A stretch of DNA of 19,031 nt from Oscillospiraceae bacterium UBA6370 (GCA_002437735.1 DJRC01000019.1:591-19621), one strand, 5' to 3'. Numbered from the stretch's first letter, positions 7,003-14,851 are shown. A program made the numbers and translations. Notes: a model not told the origin generated them from the letters alone.

Positions 7003-7944
7003 TCAGCGCTGGCCCTTGTCGTAGGGGATGCCCTCCGCCTTGGGGGCACGGGAGCGCTTGGAGGTGAACGCCAGCACGATGAGGGAGATGATGTAGGGCA
7101 TCATGTTGTACACCGGACTGGGAATGTTCATCGCCGTAAGGAAGCCGAAGCCCATGTAGACATTCGAGAGCGCACGGAACAGGCCGAAGAGGAGCGCCGC
7201 AAGCGCGATGCGCTGGGGCTTCCACTGACCGAAGATCATAACCGCGAGGGACAGGAAGCCGAAGCCTGCCACGCCGTACTCAAAGCGCCACTCGGAAACG
7301 CCGGCGGTGATGAACACGATGCCGCCGATGCCGCCGAGGAAGCCGGAGATCAGCACGCCCGCCCAGCGCATCCTGTAGACGTTGATGCCCACGCTGTCCG
7401 CCGCCTGCGGATGCTCGCCGCACGCCATCAGGCGCAGACCGAAGCGGGTCTTATAGAGCAGGACGTAGGACGCGGCGAGCAGCAGCGCGGTCACGAGCAT
7501 GAACCAGCTGAACTCGAACGAGCCGAGGTTGACGGTGAACGCCTTCTTCGCACCGGCATACTGCACGATGGAGGAAACGTCGTCGGGATTCGCCGCGGTG
7601 TTGATGGCCTTGACGATGACCGTCGCGCCTGCGGTGCCGAGCAGATTCAGCGCGGTGCCGACAAGCGTCTGGTCCGCCTTGAAGTTGATGCAGGCCACGG
7701 CCAGCAGGCAGGAGTAGATCATGCCGACCAGCGCCGAAATGGCCAGAACGCCGAGGATCATCACGATGGCGGGCACGTTGGGCGAAATATAGCGCATTGC
7801 CAGCGCGCCGCCGAGGGCGCCCATGATCATGATGCCCTCAAGGCCGAGGTTGATGACGCCGGAGTGCTCCGCGAAGCAGCCGCCGAGGGCGACCAGGATC
7901 AGCACGGAAGCGAAGATCAGGGTGTATTGCAACAGCAGTACCAT
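7003..7944 (-). CDS. Nucleoside ABC transporter permease (NupQ/YufQ-type)
   Basis: The 313-residue polytopic membrane protein belongs to the BPD_transp_2 family (the branched-chain amino acid / ribose / nucleoside permease type). Hydrophobic segments run from the N-terminus (MVLLLQYTLIFASVLILVAL). The family-typical motif NLGLEGIMIMGALGGALA comes near residue 35, followed by a conserved GINVYRMRWAGVLISGFLGG segment in the second half. Its ATG overlaps the stop codon of the preceding permease by one base (TAATG, 7944), suggesting translational coupling. With the other permease, the ATPase and the BMP lipoprotein it forms a BmpA/NupOPQ-type importer. Homologues with this gene set import nucleosides; the exact specificity is inferred from the neighbouring deo genes, not seen. 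Confidence 0.9.
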   Translation of the reverse strand: MVLLLQYTLIFASVLILVALGGCFAEHSGVINLGLEGIMIMGALGGALAMRYISPNVPAIVMILGVLAISALVGMIYSCLLAVACINFKADQTLVGTALNLLGTAGATVIVKAINTAANPDDVSSIVQYAGAKKAFTVNLGSFEFSWFMLVTALLLAASYVLLYKTRFGLRLMACGEHPQAADSVGINVYRMRWAGVLISGFLGGIGGIVFITAGVSEWRFEYGVAGFGFLSLAVMIFGQWKPQRIALAALLFGLFRALSNVYMGFGFLTAMNIPSPVYNMMPYIISLIVLAFTSKRSRAPKAEGIPYDKGQR

Positions 7945-9098
7945 TACTGATCGCCTCCTTTCCCGGCTTCGGCCCGGGCCTGCGTTTCGGCTGCCTTGGC
8001 CTTCAATGCCGCCTTCTCCTCACGCCTGGCCGCGTAGGAATTCATCGCGTGCTTCATGAACAGCACGAAGCCGCAGAGATAGATGATGAGCGCCGAGATC
8101 AGATCGGAGATCTGCGCGCAGTACATAGACTTATCCACATACGCGCCGCCCGCCGTGATGTGCTGGATGAAGAACGAGGCGAGCACGGTGCCAAGGGGGT
8201 TCAAGCCGCCGAGGAAGGCCGCGGCGATGCCGTTGAAGCCCATCGCGGGGACGGAGGAGGTGGAGCACTGCCACTGCTCATAGCCGGTGAGGTAGAGCAT
8301 CGCCGCACCCATGCCGGCGAGCGCGCCGGAGATCATGAGGCTGAGGATGACGTTGCGCTTCTCCGCCATGCCGCAGTATTTGGCGGCGTTTTTGTTGTAG
8401 CCGGTGGCCTTGAGCTCGTAGCCGAACTTCGTCTTTTCCAGCACGACCCACACGAGAATGGCCATCAGCACGGACAGCGGGATCGCAAGACCGACGTACT
8501 GGTTGTTGTTGAACAGTGCGCCGAGCCCCAGCGAGGGCAGCACGGCGGATTCGTTGATGTGCGCGAGCACCTTGGTGTAGGGGCTGGCGTCCTCCTTCAC
8601 CGCGGTGAGGAGCATATTGGTCAGATACAGCACGATCCAGTTGAGCATGATGCCGGAAATGACCTCATTGACGTTGCAGTAGGACTTGAGCAGGCCGGAA
8701 ATGCCGCCAAGGATCGCGCCGCCGCAAATGGCGAGCAGCATACACGGAAGCCAGCTCCAGCCGAGGCCGAGCGCCGCGTACAGGCTCAGCGCCACGCCGG
8801 CACAGTACTGTCCGGCCGCGCCGATGTTAAAGAGGCCCACCTTGTAGGCGAACAGGATTGCCAGCGCGCACATCAGCAGCGGCGCGGTCTTGACGAGCGT
8901 GTTGCCGAAATATTTCAGCTGCGAGGCGGGGCGGTTGTAGGTCATAAAGTTCTTGATGACCGTGAGAATGGCCTCGCCCGCACCCGCGGGATTGATGAGC
9001 AGCAGCACGAGGTAGCCGAGGAACAGTCCCAGCACGATGCACAGGAGGGAGGCCAGCAGCGACTGGAAGCCGTCGCTTTTGAAAATGTTCTTTTTCAT
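7944..9098 (-). CDS. Nucleoside ABC transporter permease (NupP/YufP-type)
   Basis: The 384-residue membrane protein is of the same BPD_transp_2 family as its downstream neighbour but carries a longer N-terminal region. Segments include SLLCIVLGLFLGYLVLLLI near residues 14-32, then FNIGAAGQYCAGVALSLYAA near 90-110, the counterpart of the NLGLEG motif. The C-terminus is a highly charged cytoplasmic tail (about 355-384) rich in Ala, Lys and Glu, probably helical. The start overlaps the ATPase stop in an ATGA arrangement (9095-9098), and the stop overlaps the next start by one base. It would form the heterodimeric membrane channel with the 7003-7944 product. Confidence 0.9.
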   Translation of the reverse strand: MKKNIFKSDGFQSLLASLLCIVLGLFLGYLVLLLINPAGAGEAILTVIKNFMTYNRPASQLKYFGNTLVKTAPLLMCALAILFAYKVGLFNIGAAGQYCAGVALSLYAALGLGWSWLPCMLLAICGGAILGGISGLLKSYCNVNEVISGIMLNWIVLYLTNMLLTAVKEDASPYTKVLAHINESAVLPSLGLGALFNNNQYVGLAIPLSVLMAILVWVVLEKTKFGYELKATGYNKNAAKYCGMAEKRNVILSLMISGALAGMGAAMLYLTGYEQWQCSTSSVPAMGFNGIAAAFLGGLNPLGTVLASFFIQHITAGGAYVDKSMYCAQISDLISALIIYLCGFVLFMKHAMNSYAARREEKAALKAKAAETQARAEAGKGGDQ

Positions 9099-10633
9099 GC
9101 CTTCACCTCGTCTCTCTTTGCGCCCGCCATGTAGAGGCCCAGCTCTTCCTGCGTGGTCTTTTTCGGGTCGAGCTCGCCGACGATCTCGCCCTCATACATC
9201 ACGAGGATGCGGTCGGGCACGTCCATGACCTCGTCCAGCTCCAGACTCACGAGCAGGACCGCCTTGCCCTCGTCGCGCTGCGCGACGAGCTGACGGTGGA
9301 TGTATTCGATGGCACCGACGTCCAGACCGCGGGTCGGCTGCACGGCGACGAGCAGCTCGGGATCCTTGTCGATCTCGCGGGCAACGATGGCCTTCTGCTG
9401 GTTGCCGCCGGACATGCTGCGGGCAATGGTGACCGGGCCCTGACCGGAACGGACATCGTACTGGTCGATGAGCTTTTCGGCGTAGGTACGGATGTTCCTG
9501 CGGCGCAGGAAGCCCGCCTTGTCGGTAAACTCCGGCTCAAAGTAGCGCTGGAGCACCATGTTGTCCTCGAGCGAATAGTCGAGCACAAGGCCGTGCTTGT
9601 GACGGTCCTCGGGGATGTGGCTCATGCCCATCACGCTGCGCTGGCGGATGGACGCATGGGTGATGTCCTTACCGCAGAGCTTGACGGAGCCGGAAACGAG
9701 CGGCTCCAGACCGGTTAGGCCGTAGACGAACTCCGTCTGGCCGTTACCGTCGATGCCGGCAAGGCAGACGATCTCGCCGCGGCGGACCTTGAGCGAAACG
9801 TTCTTGACGGCATTGTTCTTGTGAAGCTTGGAGGCCATGGTCATGCCCTCCACCTCGAGCACGACCTCGCCGGGTTCGGACGGCTTCTTGTCCACATGGA
9901 AGCTGACACTGCGGCCGACCATCATGGCGGACAGCTCCTCCGCCGTGGTGTTGGCGGTCTCGACCGTACCGATGTACTTGCCCTTGCGCAGCACCGAGCA
10001 GCGGTCTGCGACCGCCATGATCTCGGCGAGCTTGTGGGAGATGAAGAGGATGCTCTTGCCCTCGGCGGCGAGGTTGCGCATGATCTGCATCAGCTCGTCG
10101 ATCTCCTGCGGGGTGAGGACGGCGGTCGGCTCGTCGAAGATCAGGATCTCGTTTTCGCGGTAGAGCATCTTGAGGATCTCAGTGCGCTGCTGCATACCGA
10201 CGGTGATATCCTCAATGAGCGCGTCGGGGTCGACGTGCAGACCGTACTTCTCACTTAGGGCGAGGACCTTTTCGCGGGCCTCGGCCTTTTGCAGGAAGCC
10301 GTGCTTCGTGGGCTCCACGCCCATGATGATGTTGTCAAGTACGGTGAAGCATTCCACCAGCTTGAAGTGCTGGTGGACCATGCCGATGCCGAGCGCGTTG
10401 GCATCGTTCGGGTCCTTGATGGACACGACCTGCCCATCCTTTTTGATGACGCCCTCCTCGGGCTGGTACAGACCGAAGAGCACGCTCATGAGCGTGGACT
10501 TGCCTGCGCCGTTTTCGCCCAGCAGGGCATGGATCTCGCCCTTTTTGAGCTGAAGTGTAATGTTGTCGTTGGCGATAATACCGGGGAATCGTTTGGTGAT
10601 GTTGAGCATCTCAATGGCATACGGTGATCCCAA
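9095..10633 (-). CDS. Nucleoside ABC transporter ATPase, two ABC domains (NupO/YufO-type)
   Basis: The 512-residue cytoplasmic ATPase has two tandem ABC domains. The first, about 5-245, has Walker A GENGAGKST (39-47), signature-like ITVGMQQRTEI (143-153) and Walker B ILIFDEPT (163-170). The second, about 258-500, has the degenerate Walker A GIDGNGQTE (293-301), an intact signature MSGGNQQK (407-414) and a Walker-B region with QPTRGLD (432-438) in place of DEPT. This asymmetry is normal for the RbsA/MglA/NupO type and is not decay. The start codon is TTG. AGGAGGG lies about 10 bases upstream of it, whereas the next in-frame ATG (10609) would have the SD more than 30 bases away. It is the first gene of the ATPase-permease-permease operon. 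Confidence 0.92.
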   Translation of the reverse strand: MGSPYAIEMLNITKRFPGIIANDNITLQLKKGEIHALLGENGAGKSTLMSVLFGLYQPEEGVIKKDGQVVSIKDPNDANALGIGMVHQHFKLVECFTVLDNIIMGVEPTKHGFLQKAEAREKVLALSEKYGLHVDPDALIEDITVGMQQRTEILKMLYRENEILIFDEPTAVLTPQEIDELMQIMRNLAAEGKSILFISHKLAEIMAVADRCSVLRKGKYIGTVETANTTAEELSAMMVGRSVSFHVDKKPSEPGEVVLEVEGMTMASKLHKNNAVKNVSLKVRRGEIVCLAGIDGNGQTEFVYGLTGLEPLVSGSVKLCGKDITHASIRQRSVMGMSHIPEDRHKHGLVLDYSLEDNMVLQRYFEPEFTDKAGFLRRRNIRTYAEKLIDQYDVRSGQGPVTIARSMSGGNQQKAIVAREIDKDPELLVAVQPTRGLDVGAIEYIHRQLVAQRDEGKAVLLVSLELDEVMDVPDRILVMYEGEIVGELDPKKTTQEELGLYMAGAKRDEVKA

Positions 10634-10709
10634 GATGTTTCGCCCTCCTTCCGTTTTGATGGCCCGCCGCGTTGGGGATGTGCGGGGACGGAAACCATGA
10701 ATATCTTAC

Positions 10710-10744
10710 AGTATACTATACCTGTGCCGATAAAGCAAAGTCAA
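10710..10744 (-). promoter_or_regulatory. Promoter for the ATPase-permease operon
   Basis: On the minus strand, TTGACT (10739-10744) and TATAGT (10715-10720) are 18 bases apart. An overlapping TATACT at 10710-10715 is a better hexamer but is 23 bases from this -35. The predicted leader is about 75 bases. This gives the importer core a promoter separate from that of the binding lipoprotein, on the far side of a terminator. Confidence 0.65.
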
Positions 10745-10779
10745 TTTGGCAAATTCGCATAATTTTTTTGTTTTTCGGC

Positions 10780-10811
10780 AAAAAAGAGAGACGGGCAGCC
10801 GCCCGTCTCTC
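10780..10811 (-). terminator. Terminator after the BMP lipoprotein gene
   Basis: On the minus strand a perfect 11-bp stem GAGAGACGGGC / GCCCGTCTCTC (10801-10811 and 10786-10796, loop 4) is followed by TTTTTT (10780-10785). It lies 24 bases after the lipoprotein stop and before the ATPase gene. Most transcripts would end here, which would keep the binding protein in excess of the transporter core. Confidence 0.9.
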
Positions 10812-10834
10812 CGTATGTACTTGCGGAAAAGCGC

Positions 10835-12103
10835 TTAGCCCTTGATCTGGCCCTGATCGTTGACCGTGATCACGGTGGCGAAGCTGGCAGCCTTAACGTC
10901 GCTGCTGGTATTGTTGCTGACGGTGATCTTGCCGTCGAACATATCCTTCACCATGGCCTTATAGTCATCCTGCGTGAAGCTGTCGGACCACTGGGTGCCG
11001 TCGCCCATGGGGATCTGAACGTAGTTCGCCTCGGGATCGGTGCCGGAGACAAGGCCCAACGTCTCGATCTTGCCGACGTACTTCTCCCAGTTGCCGTTAT
11101 TGATAACGTCGGTCAGGGTATCATAGGTGGCGGGATAGAGGCCCTTCATGGCGGAGGTGACCGTCAGGTCGAGGTACTGCGCGATCGTAGCCTCGTCCGC
11201 GCCGTCGCCGGCAGCGTACTTGGCGATCACGCCGGCCTGATCGACGTCAACGCCGATGACCTTGCCGTCGGCCTTCTTGGCGGCGTCGACCGCGGAGGTG
11301 TAGATGCCGCCGCCGCAGGCGAAGACGACCTCAGTGCCGCCGGCATACCAGGTATCCATCACAGCGGTGATGTCGGCATCGCCGAAGAACTGACCGCCAT
11401 AGATGTAGTTGAGCTTGACATCGGTGAGGCCCATGTCGGCCGCAGCGGCGTCAACGCCCTGCACGAAGCCGTAGCCGTAACGGACGACCGCGGGGACGGC
11501 CATGCCGCCGAGGAAGCCGAGGTTCTTATAGCCGAGCTTCACAGCCGCGTAACCGGCCATGTAGCCGCACAGCTCTTCCTGATAGACCGCGCAGTAAACG
11601 TTGCTCATGTCAACGTACTTGTTGAGGTCCCAATTCTCGGGGGTGTAGTCGTAGGCTTCGCCCGCCTTGGCAACGGCGGTCTCGAGCAGGTCGCCGGCGG
11701 CGACGTCGAGCGCGATGAACTTGACCTTGGGGAATTCGGGAGCGGCCTCAACGATGGCGCCGCCGAAGGCATAGCCGGGCATAACGATGACGTTGAAGCC
11801 TTCGTCAACGGCCTTTTCGATCATGGCGACACGGTCGGCGGTGTTATCGCCGGCGGGCTTGAAGTAGCTGAACTCGATGCTGTTGTCCTCGGCAAACGCC
11901 TTGCAGGCCTCATAGGTGGTCTGGTTGAAGGACTGGTCGGTGATGTCACCGTAGTCGGTGATCATAGCGACCTTGTACTCGACCTCGGGCGCGGTGTCGT
12001 CGGGGGTCTGGGTATCGTCGGGGGTGGTGGTTTCCTTCTGACCGCAGGCTACGAGTGCGAGGACCATAGCCAGGGAGAGAAGAAGAGCAAAGAACTTCTT
12101 CAT
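10835..12103 (-). CDS. BMP-family nucleoside-binding lipoprotein
   Basis: The 422-residue exported substrate-binding protein is of the BMP/PnrA family (periplasmic-binding fold). A lipoprotein signal covers residues 1-20, with lipobox LVAC and acylated Cys20. It is followed by a short Thr/Asp/Pro-rich linker (KETTTPDDTQTPDDTAPEVE) and the family start motif YKVAMITDYGDITDQSFNQT near 43-62. Other visible motifs are VIVMPGYAFGGAI and GFLGGMAVPAVVRYGYGFVQ. Characterised relatives (PnrA, BmpA, Med-like proteins) bind purine or pyrimidine nucleosides. It is somewhat longer than the usual 340-370 residues. AAGGAAGG precedes the ATG. It has its own promoter and terminator and is followed by the ATPase and permeases of the same importer. 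Confidence 0.93.
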   Translation of the reverse strand: MKKFFALLLSLAMVLALVACGQKETTTPDDTQTPDDTAPEVEYKVAMITDYGDITDQSFNQTTYEACKAFAEDNSIEFSYFKPAGDNTADRVAMIEKAVDEGFNVIVMPGYAFGGAIVEAAPEFPKVKFIALDVAAGDLLETAVAKAGEAYDYTPENWDLNKYVDMSNVYCAVYQEELCGYMAGYAAVKLGYKNLGFLGGMAVPAVVRYGYGFVQGVDAAAADMGLTDVKLNYIYGGQFFGDADITAVMDTWYAGGTEVVFACGGGIYTSAVDAAKKADGKVIGVDVDQAGVIAKYAAGDGADEATIAQYLDLTVTSAMKGLYPATYDTLTDVINNGNWEKYVGKIETLGLVSGTDPEANYVQIPMGDGTQWSDSFTQDDYKAMVKDMFDGKITVSNNTSSDVKAASFATVITVNDQGQIKG

Positions 12104-12160
12104 GGTACAAACCTTCCTTACAATTTTTTGAAATCATATCATGGACATGACTTCGAGCGT

Positions 12161-12189
12161 ATTATAGCAAGGTTTTTTCAAAAGGGCAA
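12161..12189 (-). promoter_or_regulatory. Sigma-A-type promoter for the BMP lipoprotein gene
   Basis: On the minus strand, TTGCCC (12184-12189), 17 bases, and a perfect TATAAT (12161-12166). The predicted leader is about 50 bases, too short to hold a purine riboswitch. A second TTGAAA at about 9 bases from the -10 is too close to serve as the -35. Confidence 0.75.
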
Positions 12190-12244
12190 GTCATATTTGC
12201 TGAAAAGTGTGAATTTTTGACAAATCTTTCATGGTGAAGGCGCA

Positions 12245-12276
12245 CAAAGAGAGACCGCGCTCGCGGTCTCTCTTTG
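12245..12276 (-). terminator. Hairpin at the end of the deoC-deoD-kinase operon
   Basis: A 15-bp inverted repeat (12245-12259 / 12262-12276) lies directly after the kinase stop codon. The arms contain the AAAGAGAGACCGCG sequence and its complement. The U-rich part is only the CTTT inside the stem and no free U-tract follows, so termination may be partial, allowing some read-through into the lipoprotein gene. Confidence 0.65.
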
Positions 12277-12277
12277 C

Positions 12278-13204
12278 TCAGTATTGGAAAACGCTGCCGC
12301 CGACGAACTCGCGCACGATGGAGTCGCGCGGGACATAATCGGTTTTGAGCGGCGGGACGGAGTTGACGACCTCAAAGAGGTCGGTCAGCCCGTGCTCGTC
12401 GATGAAGGCATCGTCAAGCTGTGTGTAAAACTCGGGGATCTCCTTGAGATAGCGCGCGAGGATGCACGGCTCGTAGTCGTGGAAGGTGTCGATGTGGATG
12501 CCCGCATTGGGCTTATTGGGCATGATATAGTTCAGCTCTCCACGGTCCACGCTCTCGGCGCGCTCGACCGTCTGGCGCAGGGAATGCCCGCGGCCCTGAT
12601 AGTCGCGGATCATCCGGCGCGCCACGCGCAGCTGCTCGGGACGGACGATCTTGTCGTGCGCGGTGATGATGCGCGTGCGGGGCGCGACGTAAACGCCGGT
12701 CGCCATGTCGCGCACGCGGTCGAAGATCAGCGGGTTGAGCATGTGGATGCCCTCGGCGATGATGACGGCGTCGCGATCGCCCTGCATTTTGAACCAGCTG
12801 CCGGTGGTGCCGCTCTTGAAATCATAGATGGGCAGCTCGACCTCCTCGCCGTCGGACAGGCGGTGGATGCAGTCGATGAGCAGATCGCGGTTCACGCACA
12901 GGGGGGATTCCCAGTCCGTCAGCTCCGGCGGACGGTCGGCGAGCGGCAGGAAGAAATTATCCATGCTCAGCAGGCACACCTTCACGCCGAGGTTTTCCAG
13001 ATACGCCTTCAGGCGCATGGCGGTGGTGGTCTTGCCGCTGCCGCTCGGGCCGGTCAGGCAGACGAGCGGCTTTTTGCTCTTGCTCATCAGGATGCTCGCT
13101 GCGGCGGCACTGATCTTGTCGTGAAAGACCTCCTCGCAGCGCAGGACAAAGCGCGTATCGTCGCGCATGGCCTCGGTGATGTTTTCAATGTCAATGACTC
13201 GCAT
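12278..13204 (-). CDS. Uridine-kinase-like nucleoside kinase (P-loop)
   Basis: The 308-residue cytoplasmic P-loop kinase is of the phosphoribulokinase/uridine kinase family. A short N-terminal extension (about 1-45) precedes Walker A GPSGSGKTT (52-60). The segment LLSMDNFFLP (78-87) matches the uridine-kinase substrate motif, and later motifs are LPIYDF, VIIAEGIHML and RRMIRDYQGRG. The family phosphorylates uridine and cytidine with a nucleoside triphosphate. The base specificity here is not certain, since many clostridial members are simply called nucleoside kinases. The gene overlaps the end of deoD by 14 bases (13191-13204), so it is translated from inside the deoD 3' end and belongs to that operon. 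Context supports pyrimidine nucleoside salvage after import. Confidence 0.85.
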   Translation of the reverse strand: MRVIDIENITEAMRDDTRFVLRCEEVFHDKISAAAASILMSKSKKPLVCLTGPSGSGKTTTAMRLKAYLENLGVKVCLLSMDNFFLPLADRPPELTDWESPLCVNRDLLIDCIHRLSDGEEVELPIYDFKSGTTGSWFKMQGDRDAVIIAEGIHMLNPLIFDRVRDMATGVYVAPRTRIITAHDKIVRPEQLRVARRMIRDYQGRGHSLRQTVERAESVDRGELNYIMPNKPNAGIHIDTFHDYEPCILARYLKEIPEFYTQLDDAFIDEHGLTDLFEVVNSVPPLKTDYVPRDSIVREFVGGSVFQY

Positions 13205-13931
13205 GAGGAAAACGCTCCTTATTCTCCATCTTGACCGCGACCTCGAGCGCGATCTTCATCATGTTGGTGAAGGTGGTCTGGCGCTCGTCGGCGGAAAGCT
13301 CCTCACCGGTGACAAGGTTATCGGAGATGGAGCAGATGGCAAGCGCGCGCTTGCCGGTATAGGCGGCGGTGCAGTAGAGGCCCGCTGCCTCCATCTCGAC
13401 CGCCATCACGCCCATTTTGCCGAAGCGGGCGTTGCGGCCCGCCGCGTCATAGAACGTATCGGAGGAATAGAGGTTGCCGACCGGCATCTTCACGCCCAAC
13501 TCCTTCGCGCTCTCCACTGCGGCGGAAAGCAGCTCGTAATCGCAGATGGGGGCGAAGGTGCCGCCCAGCTCATACTGGCTGGCAAAGTCGGAGTTGGTGC
13601 AGGCACCCATACCGGCGCACACGCTGCCAAGCTCCATATCCGCGCGCATCGCGCCCGCGGAGCCGACGCGGATGATGTTCTCCACGCCGTACTGCGTGTA
13701 GAGCTCGTTGGAGTAGATGGCGATGGACGGGATGCCCATGCCGCTTGCCATCACGCTCACGCGCACGCCCTTGTAGGCGCCGGTATAGCCCTGCACGCCG
13801 CGGACGTTGTTGACGAGCTGCGGGTTTTCCAGGAAGGTCTCCGCGATGAACTTCGCGCGGAGGGGATCGCCGGGCATGAGCACGGTCTTGGCGAAATCGC
13901 CGTTTTTGGCATTGTTATGAGGGGTAGGCAT
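13191..13931 (-). CDS. deoD: Purine-nucleoside phosphorylase, DeoD type
   Basis: The 246-residue enzyme is of the hexameric, low-molecular-weight PNP family (E. coli DeoD is 239). It splits purine (deoxy)ribonucleosides with phosphate into base and (deoxy)ribose-1-phosphate. Residues equivalent to the E. coli active site are present: His5 (TPHNN), Gly21 and Arg25 (MPGDPLRAKF), Arg88 and Ser91 (IIRVGSAGAM), the EMEAAGLY motif (179-186), Asp204 (SISDNL) and Arg218 (DERQT). AAAGGAG lies 8 bases before the ATG inside the end of deoC, and only three bases separate the two genes. Its deoxyribose-1-phosphate product would feed DeoC after a mutase step; no deoB is in this window. Confidence 0.96.
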   Translation of the reverse strand: MPTPHNNAKNGDFAKTVLMPGDPLRAKFIAETFLENPQLVNNVRGVQGYTGAYKGVRVSVMASGMGIPSIAIYSNELYTQYGVENIIRVGSAGAMRADMELGSVCAGMGACTNSDFASQYELGGTFAPICDYELLSAAVESAKELGVKMPVGNLYSSDTFYDAAGRNARFGKMGVMAVEMEAAGLYCTAAYTGKRALAICSISDNLVTGEELSADERQTTFTNMMKIALEVAVKMENKERFPHASH

Positions 13932-13934
13932 GGC

Positions 13935-14618
13935 TTATTCTCCTTTCTCCATCGCCTTGACGGCCTTGACGATGCGGCTGGTGCCGAGGCGGTCCGCGCC
14001 AAGCTTGAGGAAGTCCTCGGCGTCCTGCAGATCGGCGATGCCGCCGGCGGCCTTGATCTTCTTGCCGTTCGTCATGTGCGCCGCCATGAGCGCCACATCC
14101 TCGCGCGTCGCGCCGCCTCCGCCAAAGCCGGTGGAGGTCTTGATATAGTCCGCCGCGGAGCCGGACACGACCTCGCAGAGCTTGATCTTCTCCTCGTCCG
14201 TGAGCATGCAGGTCTCAATGATGACCTTGAGAATGTTGCCGTGGCAGGAGATCTTCACGGAGTTAATCTCCTGCAGGATCTTGTCGTACTGGCCCTCCTT
14301 GACCCAGCCGAGGTTGATGACCATGTCGATCTCGGTCGCGCCGTCCGCCACGGCGGACTCGGCCTCCATGCACTTGATGCCGCTGGGAACGTAGCCGTTG
14401 GGGAAGCCGATGACCGTGCACACGGGAAGCTGACCGAAGCCGTAATGCTGCTGCTCGGCGATGTAGTGCGCGGCGTGGGCGACATAGGTCTGCGGGATGC
14501 AGACGCTCGCGCAGCCGTACTTGATGCCGTCGTCGCAGATCTGGCGGATCTCCTCCCAGGTGGCGGTGGGGGCAAGCAGGGTATGGTCAACGTGACGGAG
14601 AATTTCTTTCACATCCAT
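13935..14618 (-). CDS. deoC: Deoxyribose-phosphate aldolase
   Basis: This 227-residue TIM-barrel class I aldolase converts 2-deoxyribose-5-phosphate to acetaldehyde and glyceraldehyde-3-phosphate. Catalytic residues are all visible: Asp98 (EIDMVIN), the Schiff-base Lys160 (DYIKTSTGF) and the general-acid Lys189 (KIKAAGGI). The N-terminal signature HVDHTLLAPTATWEEI is also typical. The start at 14618 (MDVKEILRHVDHTLL) is preferred over an open extension to 14657, which adds 13 residues with no homology and contains the SD-like GGAAAGGAT. It is the first gene of the deoC-deoD-kinase operon, behind its own promoter at 14681-14709. Confidence 0.96.
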   Translation of the reverse strand: MDVKEILRHVDHTLLAPTATWEEIRQICDDGIKYGCASVCIPQTYVAHAAHYIAEQQHYGFGQLPVCTVIGFPNGYVPSGIKCMEAESAVADGATEIDMVINLGWVKEGQYDKILQEINSVKISCHGNILKVIIETCMLTDEEKIKLCEVVSGSAADYIKTSTGFGGGGATREDVALMAAHMTNGKKIKAAGGIADLQDAEDFLKLGADRLGTSRIVKAVKAMEKGE

Positions 14619-14680
14619 AGTATATGGTATCCTTTCCAAGAAAAATAGATTCCGCAAAGGGGAATGATTTCCTGCTTATC

Positions 14681-14709
14681 AGTGTAGCACAGCGACCGCA
14701 AAAAAGCAA
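14681..14709 (-). promoter_or_regulatory. Promoter for the deoC-deoD-kinase operon
   Basis: On the minus strand, TTGCTT (14704-14709), 17 bases, TACACT (14681-14686). The leader is about 55 bases and purely AT-rich, without an obvious riboswitch-like fold. I found no convincing DeoR or CytR-type operator by eye. Confidence 0.6.
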
Positions 14710-14721
14710 GCGCGCCGCGCA

Positions 14722-14745
14722 CAGGCAGATGCCCCCTCCTGCCTG
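14722..14745. repeat. Small inverted repeat between divergent deoC and XRE promoters
   Basis: CAGGCAG (14722-14728) and CTGCCTG (14739-14745) form a 7-bp inverted repeat with a 10-base spacer, midway between the deoC promoter and the XRE promoter. It could be an operator half-site pair or a chance hairpin. It lacks a T-tract and is not placed as a terminator. Confidence 0.3.
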
Positions 14746-14771
14746 ACCCGCTGCGGTCTACGGAGCGTGGA

Positions 14772-14800
14772 TTGCAAAACGGCGCGGGAGCGTGTAGAGT
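14772..14800 (+). promoter_or_regulatory. Promoter for the XRE-CAT operon
   Basis: TTGCAA (14772-14777), 17 bases, TAGAGT (14795-14800). The leader of about 45 bases contains a small stem GCGCC/GGCGC (14818-14822 / 14828-14832) just before the SD GGAG (14838-14841). The -10 is weak (TAGAGT), as expected for a regulated gene. Confidence 0.55.
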
Positions 14801-14851
14801 AGGGACAGAAAAGCAAAGCGCCCCCTCGGCGCAGAACGGAGTATCTTAGAT

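Noticed and set aside
5426..7225. 599-codon open frame on the minus strand
   Set aside because: It lies opposite the SLH-transglutaminase gene and crosses its terminator. It is His/Arg/Gly/Ala-rich without domains or an SD, a product of high-GC codon bias on the other strand.
8049..9134. 361-codon open frame on the plus strand
   Set aside because: It is antisense to the NupP-type permease; composition is His/Glu/Arg/Gly-rich with no motif.
9095..10633. Decayed second ABC domain in the transporter ATPase
   Set aside because: GNGQ in place of GKST and QPTRGLD in place of DEPT are normal for this transporter family and not a sign of a pseudogene.
12104..12160. Possible purine riboswitch ahead of the BMP lipoprotein
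   Set aside because: The leader is only about 50 bases, AT-rich and without the paired stems needed; no conserved purine-aptamer core was seen.
13167..14648. 493-codon open frame on the plus strand
   Set aside because: It is antisense to deoC, deoD and the kinase, all of which have complete catalytic motifs. Its translation is His/Ala/Gly/Asp-rich low complexity.
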